A program made the translations under genes and the position numbers. The notes beneath the pieces were generated by a model. That model saw only the letters and a program-made list of their open reading frames with translations, did not search any database and had not been told where the DNA came from. This document shows positions 56,178-64,000 of a stretch of DNA of 64,000 nucleotides, piece by piece. Each line of letters begins with the position of its first letter. The first letter of the stretch is position 1. This stretch comes from Podospora bellae-mahoneyi. Lineage: Eukaryota; Ascomycota; Sordariomycetes; Sordariales; Podosporaceae. The stretch is from assembly GCF_035222275.1 (NCBI RefSeq), contig NW_026946359.1:7130001-7194000 (forward strand), given 5' to 3'.

Positions 56178-57357
56178 CTACCCGGCGATCAACACCCAGA
56201 GCAGGAAGAATATCATCTAGAAACATCACATCAGCGAGCTGCATAGACATGGCCTGAAGGGAAGGTAACCCACAAGAACGCCAAACATCTTGGCTAACAA
56301 CCACCTGTTGCTGCTGACTCGTGACCAGTACTTGAGAAGCTCTTTCTGTGCGCCCTCAACATTGTCCACGACGTCCTCTCTGCATACAAATATTAGCTAA
56401 TGACATCACGTAATAGAGTGGTGGAAGAAGGGGCTCACGTGTTGGCATCGATTCTTTGAATCATCTCTGATTGTTCGCTGACCATGCCAGCTAGTTGACC
56501 GAAGCTGGAGAAATTGATCAGCTGTGGTCATCTTGATCTTCAGGTTCAGAGAAGGAACTCACATGGACCCCAGTTCGTTGATGGTAGATTCAATGGCTTC
56601 GATGGCTTGCCCTCTTTGCTGAATGTAGTTGTTCTGGCCACCCTCCTCCATCATCTGGAGCTGCATCTGCTGGTCCACCACTGGGTTCAGAGAAATCAAG
56701 TCATTCCCCGGTGACGGTGTCCCCCGGTTTGGCGTGCCGTATAGCGGAGAGGCAGACTGCTGCAAGGAAAGCTGCGCATGTTGCCCGACGTTAGAGACAA
56801 ATGCCTCGGTCCTTGACCTCGAGGCCTGGATGTTCTTGGTTCTGATCTCCAACACGTCCTGTCACGGCATCAGTGCGCGTTCAGATATCCGACCGGGGTG
56901 TGTTTTGTCCTACCTTGAAGTTCGCGCTGACATCCCCCAACTTGCCCTGCAGGAGAAGCAAAATGTTCTTGTTGTTCTCACCCTCTTGGTCCGGCTTTGG
57001 GTGCAGCCGTCTGGAAAGGGCCTGGAGATTTCGGATATCCTCGTTGAGCCGGGACAGATCTTGCTTGATGATGAAGGTCAACTCGTTCACCTCGACCGGG
57101 TTGTCGTCGAAGAGGGATCGCTTCTTGGCCAGCTGAGCCAGCTTTTGCAGTTTGCCCATAGTAGCCGAGATTCCTCTGCCGATTTCTGCCGCACTCCGCG
57201 CAAACTCTGAGCGCTTGGGTTTGGCATCGCCGTTGGCGGCGCTTTGTTGACTGCTGCCGAGGAGTCTTTGCGATCCAGGTTTTGCCACTTGCTTGCGCTT
57301 CGCGGCGCTGACAATGTGACGGAATTCCGCCGTGCGGTCGTTGATCGCGACGGCCAT
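56178..57357 (-). CDS. sed5: Syntaxin-5 homolog, Golgi t-SNARE
   Basis: Qa-SNARE on the cis-Golgi that drives ER-to-Golgi and intra-Golgi fusion. Exons: 57357–56914, 56858–56563, 56504–56439, 56379–56274, 56216–56178, giving 316 residues. The N-terminus has the syntaxin-5 signature DRTAEFRHIV (the Sly1-binding peptide region), then a three-helix Habc region (residues ~45–150). The SNARE helix starts about residue 225: QQRGQAIEAIESTINELGSI|FGQLAGMVSEQSEMIQRIDANT|EDVVDNVEGAQKELLKYW, with the central-layer Gln in LAGMVSEQ. A C-terminal anchor (WLLAKMFGVL|MIFFLLWVLIAG) ends the protein. The last exon is 39 nt and splits the anchor. Confidence 0.95.
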
Positions 57358-58924
57358 TTTGAAAGGCGTTCGGTGACGAAGAGTGGGATATAGGTCGTGG
57401 CTGTCTCTGGTATTTGTTCTCGAGGATGTGAGCGAAGACGATTAGGATACGATACGGGTTTTGTGCTGTCGCGATGCGCCCGTGTGGACTGAAGAAAGGC
57501 GAGCTGAGGAAAGGTGTCCAGATAGGGAACGCGATGTTGATTAATTAAAAGTTGTGTACGTAAATGCGAAGCCGGCAGCGAGGGTCTTGTCGGAAGAATG
57601 GTCAGAATGGGGCGCCTATGACGGCTGGAAACGGTTGGCGATGTCCAAGAGGTCGTCGTGATTGAAGGAAACGTGGTGTTGTTTCGACAAGGAACGCTTG
57701 GACCCCCTTTGACTTGCGTTAGGTGTGAGCACAGTGCAGACGATGCGGGAACTGTGACTGGGACTGTGCGAATAGCGCAGGGTCCTGATCTCGGCACTCT
57801 CTTAATCAGCAGCGCTGTAGCGACTTGGAGAGTTACAGGTGCTACTCAGAGTGATACCGCAAGAGTGCTCTTTATGAAATAGGTGTGTCTATGTACGGCA
57901 GAGCTGCCAGAGAGCAACCAGCAAAGCCAGGCCTGGCGTGAAGCTCTGTACGAACTACACTCGCCTCCTGGGGCAATTCGATGACGCGCGGCGATGGGCA
58001 TCCAGTGCCCGCAATCTAGCCCAGGTAGCATCGACACAGCCCCGCCCAAGGGACCGGGCCATCTGCTCGTGATAATTTGATAAGCTATGAGGTCTGCCGA
58101 CAGTCGTATGGAGTTCTCGATCCACCAGTTCAGTAACTGCAGGAACACCCAGAAAAGACCAGGGGCCGTGGCCTTGTCGTTTTGGCGCCCACGATGCACA
58201 AGACTTCGTGAGATGCATCGCCGTTAAGAGCGAGGGTCTGGAAGATCTGTAATGGATCTTCCTCATTGGCTGTGATGAGAACTTGGTGGAAGCTCAACCC
58301 CAGGGATTAACCCGCCTTCCAAAGCGTCATTCTTCAGCAAGCTGGCCTCGTGTCTTGGAGGTCCTCAATCTCAAACATTTTCAAAATGCATGTGCACAAT
58401 TAATCCGATTGTCTTCGACCAGACAATGAGTGCCTTTCTTATTTTTGGCATCAGCAAGACTTGGCCGGACCCCACAAAGTCAAATCCACCCCGAATCCGC
58501 GCGCCTCTAATCCTTGTCCCCAAATCGTGAACCCCAGCAGATCCATAGTGGAATCCGTTCATGATCGGGTGGAACGCTGGGAAACCCCGAATGACATCTG
58601 CCCATCTCCTCTCCTTCATAACTGTCCGCGTTCGAGCCCGACCAGCCGTGCTTCGTGAACCTGTCCCTCCAACTTTGGTTCTCAAACAACCCTCACGTCC
58701 AACCTGAGCCGGCAACTGATCCGGTTTGAACCACTGGACGAAACCCGTGCTACACCCGCGGGCTCTGTTTTGCCGCATTCTGGCCGACAGGACCAACTTG
58801 CACTATTGGGGCGCTCTCCTACTTCCAAGCTCCCCTTCCGCAAAGCCTCTTAATTTGCGCCACTGGAGGAGCTGTTACTGCGTCTGCAGGCTCGAAGCTG
58901 CTGAAAAACCAACTGGACGGCACA
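57358..58924. promoter_or_regulatory. Divergent region between sed5 and the 1032-residue protein gene
   Basis: 1.6 kb between start codons on opposite strands. No supportable gene; short frames on both strands have no domain. It should contain both promoters. Confidence 0.5.
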
Positions 58925-61900
58925 ATGGACGGCTCCTATGGGAATGTATTTCCTACAAACCGGTCCATGTAAGCAGATTGTGCCACCCCGCTGCGTTCCC
59001 GTTGCCCAACCTCGGTGCGCACAGCAGTGCGTCGATGATACTGCCGAACTAACACCCCCTCTTCTCCAGGTCACCTGCTGTAGGGTCTCCGGCGCAAGCA
59101 AACGACATGTACAAGGTCAACGTTAGCAGACAAAAGACGAGAAAGTGGGCAAACTTCAAACCTCAGAACTATGATGGCGATGACTGGGGCGACGAGTACG
59201 AAGACGACGAACCTGAGCCGAACCCACCGCCGCAGTCGAAACCGATGGGACCGCGCTCCCCGACGGAACCACAGCAATTTCAGCGCGCTGTAACCATGCC
59301 GGAGAGCACAGGGTCGCTCGCTACGCTTCCATCACAATCTCATCAGCAGCCACGGAAGAGCAGCTTAGATGCCGCAACATCGCCCACAAGCCCGAGCTCG
59401 CTGGCTTCGCCGTCCAGATCCCCGTTCGTCCGACCGGCCGATATCTATCGCAAGTTGGAGGAAGAAAGAAAGCGTTCGTTAGAGTCTCCGAGGCCAGCTT
59501 TGAGCAGTGTTACGGGCCCACCTGTTGTCGACCGGCCCCAATATGCCGCAGGAGCAGAAGCGGGAAGCAGGGAAGATGAGGAAAGAGCTGGTGTGAATCG
59601 GGATTCGAGACCTGGTTTGTCTACGGTTCCCGAGAGAAGGAGCGAATATGGGCTTGAAGGGCTTCTTGACAGCTACGGATCTGACGAGCCCAGCAATGAA
59701 CCTGCGAGTTACACTCCTTATTATACAACCTCAGAGGCTCAACCTCCGGCGCCTGTTGAAGATTCCAAGGTTGATGTAGGCAAGCAACTCCGGCGATATT
59801 CAACAAGCCCCCAGCTACCGCTCATGACCCGCATGTCGGGCTTTGGCGAAGACCTATTTTCCCCATCAAGCTTTCTCGACAGCTCAAGCCGACAACCTTC
59901 TGTCCCCGCCGTTGGTGTCCCAACAACAAGCACTACTACTGGCACCGCGCAGGTCTCAAATGATCCTTCACGGACACAGTCGCCAGCCCTTACACTTCGT
60001 CAACATCAGCCACAGCAATCACCCAGCACACCAGCAACTCAGGGTATCAATTTGGCGTCGACCGCACCCGTAACCACAGCCGGGGAGACACCGTTGACCC
60101 ACGATTCAAACCATCCGGTCAGCCCGGCTGCCATGAAGCACGGGGCCGAAACTTCTAGTTCCACCATTGCGGTTCAACAGGACTCTGGTGCGCCGCCGAG
60201 TTTGTACACTCCTGCCCAACAGCAGCCAGCCGCAGATCTGCCGCGGGAACCCGCAGCAAACAAACAGTCCAACGAAAAAGGGATTCTCAGACCGTCGTTA
60301 CCGGGTGGCTGGGTTTCCGAAACCCCAGCGACGCCAGGTGAATCTTTGCTGCCTTCTCAGATTGAGCCCATCCCAGCAGCAGCTGAGAGGGCTGGCGGAG
60401 ACGCAAACTCGGGCACGCCAGCCGAACACGCTGCTTTCAGTATGGATAGCTCCCACCTACCTAGCTACGGCGGGGCAAGTCCTGTCAAAGAAAGCGGGCT
60501 GCTTGAAACACAAAAAGCACCTCTTCCACGCCCCGCCTCTCCTCGCGCGTTGCCACCACTCAGAACCACAAGCCCTTCGCTCGGCACGACATCTGCGATG
60601 GCTCCCGGCTCCGAATCAAAGGTGATCTACGAAACGACCGAGAAGGTGGAGAGCAACGCTTTTGCGGCTCCCGAACCAACCACTACGACAACGGAAACCT
60701 CGGAAATCACGCCCACGGCGCCACTGAATCCACGTCGCGACCCGCCAGAGATCACCACTGATGTACATCCTGTCTTATCTCCGCCATCCTACGGGACTGG
60801 GTCCACGCTGGAGGCAGACACAAGCTCGCCTTTGAAGGAGAACGATGTTCTGAGCGAAGAGATTATGAAGTCACTCAGTCCTGTCCAGTCAACAGAAGGA
60901 TTCGGAAATATTCACGCAGACACCACGGACGCTTATCAAGCAGCCGCGCGGTCCCCTGTTCGGGAAAGCAGCTATCTGGGTGATGTTTATGATGACTACT
61001 GGACCGCGAGCGAAGAGAAGGTAGAAGCCGGGTTGCTTGCCGCTGCCGCAACTGGTCAGCAGCCGGAAGCAAGGAGACCCTTCGATGCCCCTAGCGTTTC
61101 TGTCGCGGAACCCCCCCGAGAAGAGACAGCTCCGTCGCTGGATGTGAAAGCTGTCGCCCTTTCCGCAAGCTCACCAAGTAGCCCCGCGAAACCCACAGCG
61201 TCGGAGAGCGGAGTTGGCAACACACCCGTGATGGAAGATACACGTAAGCGATTCTCATGGGAGGCTGGATTTAGCGATCCAACACCTGTGAGTATTCAGC
61301 CTGCGGTAAAAGAACCGGCCGCTGAGCCGAAGTCTCTGGCACTTCCGGCCATCACAACACTACCTGCCGAGCTGGATGCCGCTCGATCAAGTCCCGCTCC
61401 TGGCTTGAAAGCCGACGCTGTGCCTCTTGCGGACACCGTCTCGCAAGCAAGCAGTACCCTTGCCCCTAGATCAGCCAACGCGACACCCATTGAACCACCA
61501 TCTCCTATCTCAGTCCTTTCAGACAGAACTAATGGCAAAAGCCTAGCACACGCAGATGAAAAGATTGCTGTTGAGCTGCCAACGGGTGAAGAGCGCACAT
61601 CGCCAACCCCTGAAAATATTGCACCACAACAACAACAACAACAACAACAACAACTTGCTTCTCGGGCCGTGGCGCCGAGAAAAGGATCCATCAATATCCT
61701 TCCATTCCGGCAGGTTCTGGAGATGCAAATGCCGCTTGACAGGATTCGAGCCTTTAACGATTCCAGAGCCCAGTTCGCCGCAATCGATACCGGGCTTGAT
61801 GAGTGGCTCACGATGATGACATCGCGGCACCCCGAGCATACAAACGCATTTGTGGCAGGCTTTGGATCGCAGCAAGGGTTGTCACCGACCGGAGCCCCAT

Positions 61901-62124
61901 CTCAACAGTTTGGTGGCAACGGCGCTCATGGCCTTCCGGCGAACATTCCTATGCCACCACCACATCAACACGGCGCAAGTGGATTTTCAAATCTGCAACA
62001 TAGTGCACAGGTACAGAAGAGCAAGGTGCTCTTGATGGCAGCAGGGAAAGCTGGAAAGGGATTGTTCAGCAAGGGCAGAAACAAGCTCCGGGAAACGGGT
62101 GACAAGGTGTTTTCAAGTTCATGA
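58925..62124 (+). CDS. Large disordered Ser/Pro/Thr-rich protein with conserved ends (1032 residues)
   Basis: Function unknown. Exons 58925–58968 and 59070–62124. The first exon encodes MDGSYGNVFPTNRS; splicing (GTAAGC donor, CTAAC branch, CTCCAG acceptor) joins it in frame to MSPAVGSPAQANDMYK. The opening MYKVNVSRQKTRKW…NYDGDDWGDEYEDDE looks conserved and acidic. The middle ~850 residues are disordered, with many SP/TP sites suggesting phosphorylation, and a short poly-Gln run (CAA repeats at 61628–61653). A folded block near residue 880 reads ILPFRQVLEMQMPLDRIRAF and IDTGLDEWLTMMTSRHPEHT. The C-terminus is a basic amphipathic helix (LLMAAGKAGKGLFSKGRNKL). It may be a cortical or actin-linked scaffold, but that is speculation. 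Confidence 0.85.
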
Positions 62125-62745
62125 TATGTGTCTTCTTTCTCTTTTTTTTGGTCACGAACTTGCCCAGCTGGGGTTGGGTTGTATATTGTGTTAATACGGT
62201 TGGAAACTACATTATTTTTTTCCAGGTACAAGCATCAGCCACGTGAAGTCAGGTTTGGGCAGGTGGGCAGGTGGTTTGTTTTGGTTAGGAGGAGGGTTTT
62301 TTTTTTCATATAGGGAGGTGGCATCAGGGTATGGCATACAAACGTTGAAGATCACGGGAATTACACACAGACTGTTGAACAGATTAAAGCTATCATCGCC
62401 CATGGAACCTCGTGAAGGAGCATGACCTGTCTTTCACACATCAAGACCAATACCTCCAAATGTCATTCTGCGGCAACCGAAACACAGTTATCATCACCGG
62501 TCAACGGCATTTTGCCACACTGAGAGCAACACGATCAGTTCTTGACCCTGCGTAGCCGCCAGGTGATTCTACCCTTTGTGCAGAATCGGAGTCTATATAA
62601 AGTCTCGTTCCATTGCATGAAGCAAGTGCCTTGTCCACCTTTCCACATTAGTTCCCTCATAGATGTTCCTGTTCCTGCAGTATCAGTCCTCGGCACTCTA
62701 GATACACTTCACGCACGTTCGTCTTTTTTGCTTCTACTGCACACG
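62125..62745. other. 3' region of the 1032-residue gene and promoter of the small downstream frame
   Basis: 0.6 kb. A clear TATATAAA lies at 62594–62601, about 150 bases before the next ATG, followed by a pyrimidine-rich leader. No other gene is seen. Confidence 0.55.
62594..62601 (+). promoter_or_regulatory. TATA box candidate
   Basis: TATATAAA, one of the few textbook TATA boxes in the window. It is placed to start a transcript through the CT-rich leader into the 61-codon frame at 62746. Confidence 0.5.
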
Positions 62746-62931
62746 ATGAGATCTGGACACCATAAGTCATCAGGCACATCTGGCCAACATCAACCTACCC
62801 ACCACGGACAAGCAGTCACCAACTCAAGGTCGACACCCATGATCAACTACGGGCCTGAATCATTTACAAGCTCGGCAGGGGCAACATCGGGATTCCTCAC
62901 TCCCTCCATCAACTACGGCACTGGGATGTGA
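62746..62931 (+). CDS. Possible small protein of 61 residues with two (T)P-x-INYG motifs
   Basis: Not recognised. ATG at 62746 in a CACGATGAG context, stop at 62929–62931. The sequence is His/Ser/Gly-rich at the N-terminus (RSGHHKSSGTSGQHQ), then has STPMINYGPES and LTPSINYGTGM, a twice-repeated short motif that ends the protein. No signal peptide or membrane segment. Support is the TATA box and leader upstream and the internal repeat; against it are its length and the lack of an intron. It could instead be the first exon of a longer gene, but no convincing donor was seen. Confidence 0.4.
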   Translation: MRSGHHKSSGTSGQHQPTHHGQAVTNSRSTPMINYGPESFTSSAGATSGFLTPSINYGTGM

Positions 62932-63049
62932 CGACGGCTAGTTCCGTGGACATTCCTGCGTGTCGTTTGAGCAGTTGTCGGTAGAGATTCTGCGGAAACC
63001 GGTGCAGATGATGGGTGTTTTTTCGGGCCGGTTCTACCTGTGTTTGATA

Positions 63050-63095
<46 letters not shown>

Positions 63096-64000
63096 ATCAT
63101 TCCCCTGGGGGGGGGACATCGATTAGCTGGGCGGTACAATTCTTTTGTTCAAGTCTCTTTAGGAAGCTGTTAGGAAGCTGGAGTTGATGATTGCCGAGAA
63201 ATGTGGTGTGGCAAGTTCACTGTCAGAGGATGAGACGGGAGTGCTGTTGTGGAGTTGGGAGAGGCTTGGGCTTGCAAGCAGCTGATAGAAGATTATAACA
63301 TACTCTTGATGGTGGAAATCGATCGAAGAGGAGGACGAAATCGAAGTATTGGAGCGTAGGTTTTGAACCTCAGGGGGACTGTTAGATTAGGATATGGATG
63401 AGGAGGTTTTGGTAAGCAGCATGGCATGAGAATAGAGGGCGGGCCCCTTTTCAGGAAGAGCAGTGGAATTCAATACGGATATGCCTGAAGCAATCATCAG
63501 TTCTGTGCTTGACTGACAACCATTACCGTAGTAGCATCATTGATCAAAGAGATGGAGTTCAAAGACCACTTGTATGAGGGTCGGTAAAGATTCTACACGC
63601 GAGTGATATAACACTTGAAAGAACAATGATGCCGAATTTCATGTGCTACATACAGTTTACAGTGACCAAGGTAGGTAGGTAGGTCGGTACCTACCACGGA
63701 AGGACTATACACACACACACTGCTTTTTCTTATGCTCCTTCTCGCCGCCACGCGCCGTAGTTTAGCTTCTCTCATCACATCATCCACCGCGATTTCGGGG
63801 GTCTTGTTTGGGGCACTGCTGATCACAGCAAAGAAAGGAAGTTGGGACAAGGCTGGGGGCCGCAAAAAGGCGATGAAACAAATTGAAGGATCTTGCTACG
63901 CAGTATCGATTTCCTCTCCATGGCCAAATCCACAACACCTCCTCGGAGCCGAATCCGATCTGCCCTGCAGTGTTCCCAATGCCCAGCCGGCTGCTGCTGA
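62932..64000. other. Right-end region without a supportable gene
   Basis: Contains the T/A inverted run listed separately, a short GGTA tandem repeat at about 63670–63688 and a CA run near 63710. A 90-codon minus-strand frame at 63593–63865 is not protein-like. The region may be promoter of a gene beyond the window. Confidence 0.5.
63052..63094. repeat. T15–A28 homopolymer inverted run
   Basis: Fifteen T followed directly by 28 A, a perfect 15-bp palindrome with an A excess. It could extrude as a hairpin. It could also be partly a sequencing or assembly artefact. Confidence 0.85.

Noticed and set aside
63593-63865. 90-codon minus-strand frame near the right end
   Set aside because: Short, no domain, overlaps microsatellite-like GGTA and CA repeats.
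1-64000. CRISPR arrays, dispersed 5S rRNA, telomeric repeats, intact transposons
   Set aside because: None seen: no regularly spaced direct repeats, no 5S-like sequence, no TTAGGG arrays, and no transposase, reverse transcriptase or terminal repeats.

Overview
The window is nuclear DNA of a filamentous ascomycete, most likely a Sordariomycete. The evidence is short GT–AG introns, mostly 50–100 nt, with CTAAC/CTGAC-like branch sites, roughly balanced GC, long intergenic spaces, no operons, and fungal-type versions of every recognisable protein (UBP6, ARPC4, SNX3/Grd19, SF3A1, PMT1, GNA1, SED5, an Ayg1-like hydrolase, a DUF6590 protein). Species cannot be named from the sequence alone. No CRISPR array, intact transposon or virus-like element was seen.

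Layout. Positions 1–11,329 form a gene-poor stretch with only simple repeats. Next come a six-exon methyltransferase (+), then UBP6 (-) and ARPC4 (+) sharing a ~476 bp divergent promoter. A large RRM protein (+) follows, behind a pyrimidine-rich leader of nearly 2 kb. A mitochondrial pyrimidine-nucleotide-type carrier (+) converges on SNX3 (-). SF3A1 (-) and PMT1 (+) share an ~880 bp divergent promoter. A degenerate tRNA-like sequence and a DUF6590 protein (-) follow. A single-pass membrane protein (-), a GH43 glycosidase (+), a very long class 3 lipase (-) and GNA1 (+) come next. From 49 kb there is a two-exon 64-residue protein (+), an Ayg1-like hydrolase (+), and three carbohydrate oxidoreductases (KduD-like SDR -, zinc polyol dehydrogenase +, aldo-keto reductase -). 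The window ends with the Golgi SNARE SED5 (-), a 1032-residue disordered protein (+) and a possible 61-residue protein (+).

Most genes are housekeeping: proteasome deubiquitination, actin nucleation, splicing, O-mannosylation, UDP-GlcNAc supply, and endosome/Golgi trafficking. PMT1 and GNA1 both feed cell-wall glycoconjugates. SNX3 and SED5 act in endosome–Golgi traffic. The 51.2–55.3 kb block looks like a small polyol/uronate catabolic neighbourhood, which is inference from family membership and adjacency.

Coordinates given for multi-exon genes are from splice-site reading by eye, checked for reading frame and total length. The least certain points are the first exon of the RRM gene, one of its introns, the N-terminus of the membrane protein, and the two smallest proteins. 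The most interesting lead is that the SNX3 stop codon is followed, in the same frame, by about 107 further open codons ending where base composition changes. This could be stop-codon readthrough or an alternative C-terminus.
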